DNA of 64,000 bases from Heliocidaris erythrogramma (Eukaryota; Echinodermata; Echinoidea; Camarodonta; Echinometridae): NCBI GenBank assembly GCA_025617745.1, contig CM046859.1, forward strand, positions 29,718,744 through 29,782,743, written 5' to 3'. The first letter of the stretch is position 1. Each line of letters begins with the position of its first letter. The translations under genes and the position numbers were made by a program. Shown here piece by piece: positions 1 to 13,800 of the stretch. The notes below the pieces were generated by a model. The model was not told where the DNA came from and did not search any database. It was given only the letters and a program-made list of their open reading frames with translations.

Positions 1-142
1 TAATCAGCTTTGAAATGTATTAAAAAAGATACAAAATTTTGGTTGAAGAAAATGGAAAAGTTCATTCACCCATATTGTCTTGCAAGTAGACTTTATGTGT
101 AAATTCATTTTATCAAGCCTTCAAATTTCACGATAATAATGA

Positions 143-420
143 TAATAATATTGGATATTTATATTGCGCTCATATCCACCATGAATGGTGCTCAAGGCGC
201 TCCAATATTACCCTGGCTGTAGCTAGGCTTACCGATTTCGGTGCTCACAGCATTCAAGGAATTTATTCCTGCCGGTACCCATTTAACACCTGGGTGGAGA
301 GTGGCAAATGTAGATTAATGTCTTGCCAAAGAACAGTAGTGCCGTGCCGGGGTTCGAACCCACGACCTTCCCATCTCCAGTCCAGTGTTTAAACCACTCG
401 ACTACGACACCTGATAACTG
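143..420 (-). mobile_element. tRNA-derived SINE copy 1
   Basis: Read on the minus strand from about 415, the element opens with an A-box-like TAGTCGAGTGG and a B box GGTTCGAACCC (350-363 on plus), then a conserved body containing TTTGCCACTCTCCACCCAGG and an ATT/ATC-rich tail. A second copy at 4,190-4,497 has the same order. The tRNA-like head followed by an unrelated body defines a SINE; family name not determined. It lies in a SHOC1 intron in antisense orientation. Confidence 0.75.
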
Positions 421-565
421 CTTAGCAAATGGCATGGCATTGTGGACAGCACAAGGGGTCAGTTTAACTTAGATCTAATAGACTTGAAGTGATTTCTGAC
501 ATAAAATGGCATTCATTCATGTGTATATTTCCATTTAATGTACATGTATATCTTTTCCCTTCCAG

Positions 566-3500
566 TGAAAGGAAAAGGCGCACAGAGATCATTGTCTACG
601 TGTGAAGGCCTTCAAGAAACCCTGAGGCATATTGTTCCTTCTGCTTCACCACGAGGATTGGAAAGTATATCTGATGCTGGAATTTATGTGTAAGCAAGCA
701 TCATTTGAAAATGAGAACTAGAGGAATATCTATAGTATTTACTGTGGCCAAAAGGAAACAAAAAACAAAACTAAAAAACAAAACAAATTAAATAGACAAA
801 CAAACAAATAAAAACAGTGTAAGGGTGGCTTGTATTCAACAAAGAACAAACGAAACTATTAATACAATATAGTCTACATGTTGGTAAAAATTTTCTAGGT
901 GAAGATAATGTGGTTGAATTGTGCTTAATATTGTCTCGAGTCCATATAGGGTTGAGAAAAACATAAATCTGTAAAAGCAAATTATTTATTGTACACATAG
1001 CTTTCCATTTTATGATTCTATAAACTTACATGCATCAGTCAAATGCACATGGATAAAAAACATACTTTATGAAGTCCTTTAAAAAAAAATAATTGGTTTG
1101 AAGATTGTTACTACCAGTATTAGTAATCATGCTTTCCCTCACCATGTTGATGAAAATTACATTTAAGAACATTTTGAATTCCTGTATAATTATATAGCAT
1201 CACAAACTCAATTGCTTTCTTTTCTTTTATTCTGTCAATTCTGTCAACATAATCTGGTTCAGTATACCAAGTGAAGATGACATTGTTCCAAGTTCCAATC
1301 CAGACTCTCCTCCCTTGGACTCTCAGACCAAACATAGCATTCAGTCTGAGCTACAACATAAAGACCCAAGTAGGACTCCTAACAATGTTGAAGGTCACTT
1401 TGTGAAGGAGGAAGAAGGTGACTTTGATGGTCATGGTACAGGTAACCAGATTTCTGGGCTTCGTTATGAAGATGTAAACAGTTGTCTTATAATGACTTCT
1501 TAAAGTACTTACTTCTTTCTTAAATATAAGTACAGCTAGTTACATGAATGCTGTACACGTAATTTAGGCATCTATAAACTCTTTGTTTTCCTGGGAATGA
1601 ATTTCTGGACTGCCAAATTGCTTGGTGTTCTGAAGACACTACATATGCAACAAAAGATTACTAAATCCATTGGTTGAATGTTCTGGAAGTTAAAAATAGA
1701 AGAAAAAGGGTTGACTATTTAAGTACTTTCGTGTATGTGTATTACTATATTCCTTTATAAAAAGATATTACTACAGAAATTAGAAACTGATGTGTTTCTT
1801 ACAAATCATCCACTGTACAAGAAACTTTCACGACATAAAACTTTTGTGAATTGTCTTTTTTTGTAATTCTTTTCGTGAATTGTTGATGACAGCCAATTTT
1901 GCAGCAAGAAACTTTCGCGAATTGCAATAATTTTATGTTGTTTCAGTTGTGATTTGATTATTTTGCAGCATGAAACTTTTGCGAATCTCGACCACTCGTG
2001 AAATTTGCGAAAGGTTCATGCACGCTAAAATTTCTGGTTTTAGAGTATTGAATAGAAATTCTTTTTATTTAGATGCCTGTTTTAATAAATGGTATAGATA
2101 GAAACTTACTATTTATTCCGAAAGTGGCAAAGTGATACCCTTAACATAGCAAAAAGGCTTTGATATACGGTAGACTACTCATTTATCTTGTAAATGAGTT
2201 GTATATATTCCTTTATTAATAGATATTACTACAGAAATTAGAAACTGATGTGGTTCAAGATTACAAATCGTCTATTGAATAGGAATTCTTTTTATTTAGA
2301 TGCCTGTTTTAATAAATGGTATAGATAGAATCTTACTATTTATGCCGAAAGTGACAAGATGATACCCCTAACAAAGCAAAAAGGCCTTGATATACGGTAG
2401 ACTACTCATTTATTTTGTAAATGAGTTGTATTTCTTCATCAGGAAGAGAATATGCCAGGTTTATGCTGGAGGGTCTATTTGATGTCACATCTGAATCGAG
2501 AAGACATCAAACATGTGAAGGAATGTGTAAACGACTGGTCCCCATGACTATCAAGGATCCATTTGCGAACCTCCCTCCTGAACAGGGGACTGAAAAACTA
2601 CAACTCAGGTATACCTGTTATGTTAACCCGTTGACTACTGAATTCTCTCATTCCCATAGGCTTAAAGACCTCAGCCTGACCCAAAACAACCATATATTGA
2701 CGTAAAGCTTAGTAAACAAAGAATATAATTACCCTGGGTATTCATAAATTTTCGTCTCCGTTTATCCATAAAAAATTAAAAAGATAATTTTTTTTGGTCC
2801 GCCCCCTCCCTATGGCGTAACAACAGAGGAAACTGCAGGGGGTCGCTAGACGTGTGACGACATGTCATGTATACAGCTCCGAGTGCGTCTACACGATATG
2901 TCGTCATCAAATTTTCACCCCCCGCAAAGTAGCGTTCCTCAGAGACGGGGCCCTCGTCAGAAAAACCACCGGGGCTCAACATTCGGGACGCTGTTACTCA
3001 TTCCACAGGAAACGGAATCTCATGAAGTTGGTTTCAATTTGTTCAGAAAATATATAGCTCCCCGTGGATGAATAAAGGGTATATTTCAAAATCGGTCAGG
3101 CTGAGGTCTTTAATACAGGGACCACCCGGTCCTAGTAAGCAATGGGTTAATATGCAACATATACCTAGGACAGCATCTCATATACCCTCTGGGGAGCGTT
3201 TCATCAAGCGTTTTGTCAGTGATTTTTACCGACAACTGTTATAAGCTACTACAGTAAAAATCACTGACAAAATGCTTGATGAAACGCTCCCCTGATGAGG
3301 GCCAGAAGGGCACGCAGTAACATAACTGACTTTCTGTAACAACCTTCTTCCTCTCAGGAGACTGTATGTTCTGACTAGTCAAAACTTGAAAAGGAAGATG
3401 TGAATGGAGTGTAATAAAAATTGTTGTCTAGCGTGTCAAATAGAGATTTCCTGTAGAAGGACATTTTGAAAGAAAAAAACCCCCACCTAATTATGACTTT

Positions 3501-4897
3501 AATGTTAAATTTTTTGAATTAGAGAAAAAAATTGATTGACTATGCATTTGAAAAATATACCAATCATGATATGAAGCCACTGGGAAGAAAGGGGCAAGAT
3601 ACTGTGTCACAAATTTTGTCCCCTCGATTGATCCACAGAGCCAATATAGAAGATAGCATCACTACTGGGCCTTCGACAGAACTGAGCAAGGATTTGGAAA
3701 TCTTCCCTGATGTATGGAAAGACCAGGAAACATGCAAGGAAGAAGTGAGTAGATTCAGTAAGAGATATTTATGCGTTGATTATATCAGTGTCCAAATTTT
3801 CAGCCATAAAGTTAAATATTACATGTATGTTGGATGCTTGAGTAATGTTTGTATCATATCCCATTAAAATGTCTGTTTTTTTTTTAAACAAAGGAGCTCC
3901 TGTTACCAGAGTTGGTATCGCCATCGGATGCCCTTCAATGCACCCATCCTCCTGTATGTGAGGTCATGCCTGACCACTGTCTAAGGTTGAAACAAGAAGG
4001 CTATCCTGATAAATTTGATTGGTCTGAAGGAGGTAAGTAGACAGGTATAGGAGAAAAAACCCCACACAATCCGTTTGAGTTATTATAATGTAGATCTATA
4101 CATTTCAAGAAAATGGGGTATGAGAAACTGTAGTGAAACATGTGTGTGAAAATTTCTACCTGCAATTGTAAATACTCAGTTGTTCAATGGTTGTGTTTCT
4201 AAGCGCTTTACAGATATATTATTACCCCGGTCATTGGATTCTGACATGCCCGCACACAATGTGTGCACTTTATCCGCTCCCTGGGGAGTATTCCAGCCAG
4301 TCGCTGTAAAGCGCCACATGCTAAGCAAACGACATTAACTTTCGCATCCTACCGGGTACCCATTTAACACCTGGGTGGAGAGTGGCAAATGTAGATTAAC
4401 GTCTTGCCAAAGGACGCTAGTGCTGCGGTGGGATTCGAACCCCGGACCTCGTGGTTCACAGTCCGGGGACTTATCCACTGATCCACAACACCTCTACAAT
4501 TATGATGCTCTCTATTTTTGATATATCAGAAAATTGTTTGCAATCACTTCAGTTAATAAAAAGAATGGTATTTAGGTGCATATTGATTACATTAACCAAT
4601 TCCATTGTTTTACAATGATAGTTGTTATCTCAAAACAATCAGTGAGAAGCTTGATTTTAACATCGCAATGTTCCTATGAAATCAAGTAAAATTTTGTGCT
4701 ATTTTGAAGAGATGTAATTGTACACATGGTCCCTATTATGCCTAGAAATTGGTAAATGAAAGGAAATGTTCCTTTCTCTATTTCCTCAGGGTTTCTTGAT
4801 TCAGTGTCTGCTGGTACAAATACATGTAGCTTGCATCAAGAACAACTTCCACATATATCACCAAAGGATGGTGATCCTGTAAAGTTGAATTGTGAAG
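566..4897 (+). CDS. SHOC1: SHOC1 exons 1-6 of window (N-terminal linker region)
   Basis: Six exons (566-689, 1263-1441, 2443-2608, 3525-3744, 3894-4032, 4790-4897) code roughly residues 1-311 of the visible protein. The sequence is polar and Ser/Pro/Glu-rich, with no catalytic motif. The start of 3525 is set by phase: only the AG at 3523-3524 completes the split Arg codon from 2607-2608 and avoids the in-frame stop. This N-terminal part is expected to be poorly conserved in SHOC1, so the support comes from phase continuity and position rather than homology. Confidence 0.8.
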
Positions 4898-7800
4898 GTA
4901 TGGTAGCTTTTACTTAAAAATTATCTTTTAAAAATAGAATCGAATGAGAGCATGATTCCCATGACGGAACAATTTGTTGTCGTTGAATGATTTGTGATTA
5001 CTCATGTGAAACTTTTTATTCAGTTTATTATTACGAATGTTGTTGTTGTCGTTGATTATTGTTATATGGCAATCAGTCAATTTTGACTATTATCACCAAC
5101 ATTTTTTCGTTATTTTTTTTTTCCAGACTTTAATCATTTAAAATAGTACAATTAACTCCTCTTTTTTGGGGGGTAGTTAAAATTTTTTTTTTTTGGTAAT
5201 TATTATTTCTTTTCTTTTTTTTTTAAGATAAAATGGTATCATGCCAGGTTACTGGGTCCTGTCGGTTCTAAATTGGCACCATCCTGACAAACCTGCTCGT
5301 ATTTTGTACGAAGGTTTCTCAGAAAAGTTTCCTATGTCCCTCAGGTGCAGACAGGGGGCTCCCTTTGGGATACCTCAATATCTTGAAACTCGAAAGGAAA
5401 AAAGGAACAGAGATTAAAGATAATCAAAGAGAGATCTTTTCCGAGGAAAATGGTTTCGCGCAATCTCGTATTTCTATCAAAAGGAATAACAAATTTTTTA
5501 GCAAGTGCATTGATCTTTATTTTCAAATAATTGTATAGTATCGAAAAACATAAGGAAAAAAAATATGGGCTTTTAATGAAATTGGTGCTGTTATTGGTGC
5601 TGTTATTATTATCATCATAAAAATAATAATAATAAAAATAAAAATATTCTTAACGAACATGTACAAGTTTGTATGTATAAAACTAAGATAAATAAACTAG
5701 TTCACATTTATATACATGTTCATCTTCCACTATTGCCTAGTGATGAAAATATTGCACTTACCTGTTAAATCTGGTATCCATATAATATGAATGAATTTTT
5801 TAACCAGTCTTGATTACTTTGAGAAGGAACTTGATGTAGATTTTAATTGTGTAATAACTAAAGCACCGATGCTATCTCATCGTGCCCATGCTGTATAGGA
5901 CTTGCTTCACTAGATCATAAAGAGAAGCCCAGCGACCTTGACCAGGGGTCTCTGGAACCTCCAAGGACACCAATTGATGCCTCAAAGTCAGAAAAAGACA
6001 AAGAGCAGGAGCACACTAAGCTACCCATGACTCCCATCTCATGTTTGTATGTATGCTTCATTATTATATCACATTCAATGAGTATATTGCCAAAGGTGCA
6101 AGATTGTCCTGCAACTGTAAGGATTGCTATTAAAGTGTGCTGTAATTTGTGCAAAGACATTGTGGTCATGCTTGCCAAATTTAATTGTGGACCACCAACA
6201 CAAATGTGTAATTATTTCTCCTCTAACTGATTCCCTATTAATTGTATTGAAACATTTTGTTCAAACATTTTTCCTCTCTTATCAAGCATTTTGTTCTCGA
6301 TGGAGTAATGTGTGACTAAAGTGTGATCAAAATGTGATACTCTTGATAAATTTAAATCAGTCGAGATGATTTTACATTATACTTAGTATTTTCATACATG
6401 GGAAAGACTGTGCAGGGAAAGAGCTTGAATGCATTTAATTGGCTTAGAAACTTTTTTCTTCAGTGATGCTGAAATAGTGACTCCAAAAACCAAAGTGAAG
6501 GCGGAGAACAGGATGTGGAAGACAGAACAATGCCTGCATGAGGCAATAGCCCTCAGTCTGAAAGGTATGGTCAGTGCCCTGTTTCATAAAACTTGTTATC
6601 TGTAACAACTGCCACATTTCTAAGATAAATTTGCTCTCAACCAATCAGATGCAAGGATTTCAGTAGCTTATAACAGTTATTGCAACTTGTTATTGATAAC
6701 AAGGTTTATGAAACAGGGCCCAGGTCTGAGAATTACTGTTGCCCTATGGCTAGGCCAGTGATCACCTGAAATCCTGTATACATGTAATAGGGCCACATGA
6801 AAGTCCTGCATGTACCTCTGTGTCCAAGGTGGCAACTAATATATCTCAAAAAATCTTAAAATGTTCTCACCGTTTTTCTGAATATTGCACATTTCAATGT
6901 AAATGACCACTGAAGGGTGAATTTGGGATCCAAGAGGTTACTTACGGCAAAAAATACAAGGTTATGAGAGAGCCCAGATGACTTAAAACAAATGTTTTCT
7001 ACAACATTAGTAAAAGTCTGGTACAGGAAGCAAGTCATGTATTTCTATTGACATGTGCAAAAGTTGAAGTACATATCACTATGAACACGATGACAAAGAG
7101 AGCGGACAAAACATACAGCTTCTCATTGTACCCTCCACAATTGCTCTGGTAGACAAAAGAACATCCCTTCATTACTATTATGTGAAATAAGTAGAACAGG
7201 TGAATATGCATGTGACACCTGTTCTACATATTTTTACATAATAGCAATCAAGGGATGTTCTTTTGTCTACCAGGGCAATTGTGGAAGGTACAATGAGGAG
7301 CTGTTTATTTTGTCCGCTTTTTTGTTCGCCATGTTCATAGTGTATGCTAGATATTAATTGTAATTAATTGTAATTTTGAGGCTTATTCCTACATCATTTC
7401 TTGAATTCCTCAGTTCCTGCCATGGAAAGCGACAAGAAACCCACCCCTGTTCTTCTTTCACCCAAGTCCCAGCTTGGCTTGACCAAAGAGCATGGTAACA
7501 GTGATGTAGATCTATTGGTACCATGGCAACCAGTAAATATATCACAGGTCCTGAAGAACAAGAAGTTCAGCAAGTCTCTAGAGGTTTTAGAGGGTTCTGA
7601 TAAAGCCAAGATGCTAGACAGCGCAGAGGGTAGCAACCAAGAGCCTGTGACAAAGGAAGAGCTATCAATAGGTGTGTATTTGATTATTCCAGAATGTATT
7701 GTGGAGGAATATAACTGATTCATGGTTATTCTCAGCTTCAGAGCTCAAATTGCCCGTACAAATATGATGATGAAAAACATTAATATTTTCACATCTTCAT

Positions 7801-10800
7801 TAGATTTCTGCGGGGGGGGGGGGGGGGGGGTCCTTCCATCTTTAATAAAATTGTGTTAAGTCAGTGAGAATCATGGATAAAGCAATAAATAAAAAATAGA
7901 ATTAAAAGCATACATGTACATCATACATTATTAGATGATTCTGATCAACTACTTAGGAATTCTGAGAACAACATGTTAATTCCACTTTTTCATTAGATTG
8001 CATGGTACATAATTTTATTTTCATTTTACAGAATTATAATTCTAAGACAAACCATCAGAGAAATCTAAAAGAAAGGAAAATTCGGCATCATGATGTAATC
8101 ATTTATATAACGTAGATTGCTTGTATGAAAATTATAGGAAAAAGAAACATGTTTACATCTTCATAAGATTTCACATGCACTTTTCCTTTTTACAAGGATT
8201 ATTGATTTACTTTATTCTTACAGATTCATTAGGCGGTGATGAATGTGACAAACTGTTGGAGCCACTGGTAATAGAATTGGAGAGGACACTGCAAAACCCT
8301 TCGTCAGTTATTTCTGAAAGCCAAAGAGACGAGTCTAAAGAGCACAGTTCCACCGTGCCAAAGGCCACTATACCTGAAGATGAGGTATAATGAACTCTTC
8401 TATCTACACAAAGCTAAAAAAAAACCCAACAACATAGAAAATGTTGCAGAGTGTATGTCATGCTGTTGGCATATGTATATATTCTGTTCGTTAAGCCCTT
8501 CCTTGAGGTATGATACATGGTATTAACTTTGCAAAATAGTGTCAGACATTTGCATACTCATGGGAAGGGGTGAGTTTAAAAAAAGCCCACAAAAGCCTTG
8601 ATATGCATGTATATTGTCTCAGTAGGCAGCTGCTTGTAGATCCCAATGTACATAATTAACATTTTTGTAAACTTTGAAGTGCTACATTTTTTTCTTTCTT
8701 GAAAAGAATGTAGAAGGAACATATTCAACACATTAGCTGTCCTACAGACAGCCCAGTGTATGGAAAAATATAATAAAAGTTATGTATATTTTCATGAAAT
8801 TTTTAAAAAAACATTTAGCTGGGATAATCATATCTGAATTTGCCTAATCTTTGTAGAAACCCTTATGTGAAGGCAGAAAGGAAAGAGCAGAAGATGTTCG
8901 CCCAAAGAGACCTCCTATAGGGGATCCTCTTATGGACTTCTTGAAGCTTAGGTGCAAGGAATCCCTCATCCAAAAGGAGAGAACTCTGCCTGCTCAGCAG
9001 CCATCCCTTCCACCACCACTCCTGCCAGTAGCAAACAAAAAGGATACAGGGATTCAGCTTCCTATGAAAGCGGAAAATGGTTAGTACAACTTGCTGCATC
9101 CGTTTGTTGTTTTTTTCCCAAAAAAGCTTGAGGTGCTTGTTTGAAGTAATATTATTTTTCTCTGTAATTACAGTCAACCTGCTTTAGTGACCACCTGTCT
9201 ATAAAGACCACAATTTTGTTTCCCTTGTTTCTCATTGGAACGTGTATTAAAGGAACCTGCACATAAAGACCACCTGCTCATAAAGACCGCTTTTCTTGCC
9301 TCCTTTGAGCGGTCTTTCTATACAGGTTTCACTGTATTATGTCGAAATGATGAATGTGTGACCAGAAACTTCCACAAATTTTGTGAGTAGTCCAATCTTG
9401 CAAATGGCCATAATATATTAAATATATATAGTTTCTTACATTTTCCATACTTTTCTGCACAAAGATTTGTGTAAGACTTCAAAGCCTGTTATAATTAAGA
9501 AAGAGGCGATCTGCAGAGACAGGCTGAATGAATCCGAGCTGACACCTACCAAGTCAGGGAATAAGAAATCAAAGAGCAGAATGGTTGAAGTTACACTAAC
9601 AGGTGAGTAGAGAATATGTAGCATAAATGACATTTGTTTGTGATGGCAACAAATAAGTTTCTATTTTTAGCCGAGAGAGCAAAAAGAGAGAGAGAGGGGG
9701 GGGGGGGGGGGCAGGCAGATGGGGCAGAAGGAACACAAAATTTAAAATAAAAGAAAAAAATGTTTGTGTACATAGTACTCCATTGTCAATATCAAATTTC
9801 ATTTAAAACTCTTTATATTACATCATGTGTGAGGAGGAGTCAAAATGGGAATGTTAAGGATCATAGAAATAGCAATTATGTTTTTCTGCTTATAAAAGTC
9901 ATTGAAATCTTAAATATCTAAATAATTATTATTTATTACTTATTGTAGTAATCTTCAACCAACCCAATTTACAACTTATTGACAGTGATTTCTGTCTTGT
10001 TTGTTTCACTTTAGCTTCATTCTACACATACACAAAATGCTCTTTAAAGGTATAGGTATCTTTCAATTTCTATATTAATTGCTGTGGTTAGAATACATCA
10101 AAATTTGAATTTAACTGGTCATATTTTGTAGCTCCTTTTCTTGAGATGGTTAAGGTGATAGAGGATGCCCTTGCACCCGTGATCGGTCACCTTCACTCTT
10201 CCAATGCTCTGTCACCATCCTACACACTCCGAACCCTCACACCAGATGTCACTCGATTCCTCCTACTACAACATGAGAAGCAAAATTGCTCCTCTACAGG
10301 TATTCCCTGATTGATATTAAAGTTGGGATAACTAAAATAATTTGTGATCTAAAGCAGGCTTGTGCAATATATTTCATGTAGGGAGGTAACTGCTGAGGGT
10401 CCTTCTATGTCTTCTAAAGAAATAATTGTTAGCATTTGGAGGTTGTTGTGAATTTTTAGTGCACCTGCTGCATTATTTGCCCCAGGACTGTTGTTAGTAT
10501 CTAGCTTTACCTAATGTACTCTGTGTGTAAACCTAGATGGTTCAGTGTTTTCATCTAATATGTTACTGAATCTCAAGCATATATTTTTCTATTGACAGCT
10601 AGTACATCCATTCCCCCCCCCCCCCCCCTCATATAGGCAGTTTCTTTCCAGGTGCATTTTACTCTTCTAATAAAGAACTCATTATTGTTGCAGTGAATGA
10701 AGCAAGATAACGTTCTTGTCATTCTAACTGAAATCATGTTTATTTACAAAGTTTATCAGTACATGATGGTATATATAGATCTATGGTGTTTTTTATTTGA

Positions 10801-13800
10801 TTTGATTTTATTCAGATTCCACATTGACAATGAAATTACAACAACATGTACAAATTACAAACACTGCAAAAACAGAGAAGACATGGATATGACATAGAAA
10901 CATGACAAAAGGATATGTGGAGGGATCTACTACATGTAAGAAGCTTAGCTTGTTTAGCATGTTTAAAAAAAAAAGATTTTCGTTTAATTAATCAAAGTAA
11001 TTGTTTGAGAGGGAGAAAACTAAATAAAACATATGTACATTATATACAGTTGAGCTAACATTACAAAATAAGATTGATGAAATAAAAGAGATTTCGAGTG
11101 GAAATCAGTATATTATGGTTATATTCCCCATAGGTTTAATACAGGGACCACCCAGTTCCAGTAGGCAAGAGCTTAACTTTTATTTCTAGTCATCAGAGAA
11201 CCAGAGGGTTGTTATCTCTATGTTGGAATATTATGTAATGTCTTTCTGGTTCCCAGCACACAGCAGGCATTCCAATGTCTGTTCCTGTTTTATTAAGGTC
11301 CTCTCTTTGTTTTTGTCAGAGAAAGACGATGCAGAGAGGCACAAGCACATCATTCTCCTTCATAGCTATGTGACTGCCATAGACCTGATGATAAACTGTG
11401 ATGCTGTGTCGGCTATCATGCACCTCGCACTCACCAATGAGAGATACAGAGATATCCTCAAAGGTATTGTAGAATTTTGAATTATTTCTTGCTGTTACTG
11501 GATTAATTTGAATTTTTTTGTTGCTCAAAGTCACATTAGTAACAAAATTGAACATAATCTAAAAGCCTTATTGTAAATGACTCTAGCTCCATTTCACTCC
11601 TGTTGTAAGAGGATCTTAATTTTGTTGAATTACACTCCCTGGGTTGCTTGAGTATGACAACAAAAACTTCATTTTAGTCACCAGAATGTCTAGTATATTT
11701 ACCCATGAAGTGGGCAAGGGTAAATATTGAGCCCTGGAAATGCATCCATACAATGACAGAATATAAAGGTGATTGCATGCAATATCAAAATGAGGGGTTA
11801 GGCTCTGCTGCTTGTACACTTGTATTGCAAGGAAATGAATTAATTGCACTCTGTTGCATTATACATGTTTTACTGGATTTATTGTATGACATTAAGATGT
11901 ATACATGTATGACAGGATGTCTGGACTCTGTAAGGAACACCTTGTTCAAGAAGCAGTGTCTGCTTCCCAAGCACACCTTGCATCCTAAGCTACATGAGAT
12001 GGCCAGACTTACAGGGGAGTGGCTCCAGAAGAAACTCAAGAAAGAAGGAAGAGACCATGACCCCAAGGTACTTCCAATCGAGCAGTCATATTTTATAACT
12101 TAAGGTCAAACCTAGTTATGAAGACTGCATTTTGTTATTGTTTCTGTAGAACATTAATTCTTACAGAAACCTGCATTAAAGTGGAACGTTTATTATGTAA
12201 ATTTAACATTTAGAGTGAGCAAAAAAGTAAACTGGAATAGAGGAAATGTGATTAGATGACTGGCAAAGGCTGAAAGTGTTCTGACAAAGTACCCATGTAT
12301 ATTTTTATCAAAACAAACACATATATTTGCCTATCTTTTGAAGCTCTAAAACCTCTTTAAAGCTATATTCAAAAGATTCAACACATATTATATTTGCTAT
12401 GTTACCAGTGATTGATTGAAATGTCACTGATAATATTATACAAATAAGAGTGCAAGCTTATTCTTTCTGAATGAAAACCATTGGCCATGTCGTCTAGCGT
12501 GATGTTATGCTATGTGTATGTTATGTTTGTATGTACTTACATGTAGGTTCTTGTTATTATCAGAAGAGAATATACAAAGTTAGCTGAGAATGTCTCATCT
12601 GTATTGATATCAGTCAAAGGTGAGCAGGTACATAACAACAGTAGAAAATCTATCCAATAATTTCATTATACAGTGATGAAAAAAAAGATATTTCATATAT
12701 AATAATATAATGCTTCACCACATGCATTGTAATGTCCTAGAGTTTACAGCCTTTACAAAACCTGATAGATATTCTTTTAAAAATAACTCAGAAATTTTCA
12801 TGCAATAACAGTGCAAACCTGACTGCCTGAGCAACTTATCAATGTTGTTTGGCTGAAACCCGGGTATTAATATATTTTGTAAAGCGTAGTAGAGTATTTT
12901 TGTTTTGTACATATTATTTAGGTCTGTCTGCCAGTCGACTCGGTTCAACACCCCAAACCACTTATGTGGCGGTCAGCGAAGCCTTAGACAAGCACAACTG
13001 CCTGGTCATCACACCGAAACAGATCGATGAGAGCTTTCCGTGGGCTCACTTTTCACTTGTCATTGAATACGAAGCGTCGCCCAAGAGCCCCTGGAAAGAG
13101 CTGTGCTTACGCCAGAAGATCAGGCACATTGAGCTCAAATGTTTCAGTCATGACAGCTCTGGAGCCAACCTGGGACATCTTAGTACCACAGGTTGTATTA
13201 ATTAATTGATCAGTTATGTGCTGTGTGTCTGTACAACTAAGCCTTTGGACTAACTACCACTCTCCCCCGGAAAACTACATGTATCATCTCAACAATTACT
13301 TTCTGGGGAAATAACTATTTAGACCCCCTCCCTCAACAATTAACCACTCTTACAATTACTGTTTACATGACCTCACCATTAGGACAGTTAATAATGTTCT
13401 AGGAACATTTTCATCTAGCCGATAATCACTCTGTGGATACCCCCTTAGTATAAGTACTAATCGAGCCTGGCAGTATGATCTTTCGTTTCTCGCCTTTAAA
13501 TTACATTTGTAGTTAAGGGCTCTATGCATCAAATTGTAATGGCTTGAAAAATATATGCAGGGTTTGGCTTATTCATGTACTAAATGATGCAAAGAGTAGC
13601 AAATGTAATGTAAATGTTATGTAATTTAATGTAAATGTAATGTAAATGTAATGTAGATGTAATGTAAATGTAATGTAAATATATCTTGTGTAATGGAAGT
13701 ATGTTCACATCTACTGAAGATCAAAGCACATTTTCATTTTTATTTTTACAGGTTCATTAAATGAAAAAAAAAAGTAATTATGGATACAAAACTTGACAAA

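Noticed and set aside
330-420. Functional tRNA gene
   Set aside because: A and B boxes are present, but the head is fused to a repeated non-tRNA body, has no proper acceptor stem, and recurs at 4.2-4.5 kb; this is a SINE.
3355-3420. Exon-like segment after CTTCCTCTCAG (GAGACTGTATGTTCTGAC...)
   Set aside because: In the phase required after SHOC1 exon 3 it reaches an in-frame TGA at about 3,400, with no donor before it; skipping straight to 3,525 keeps the frame.
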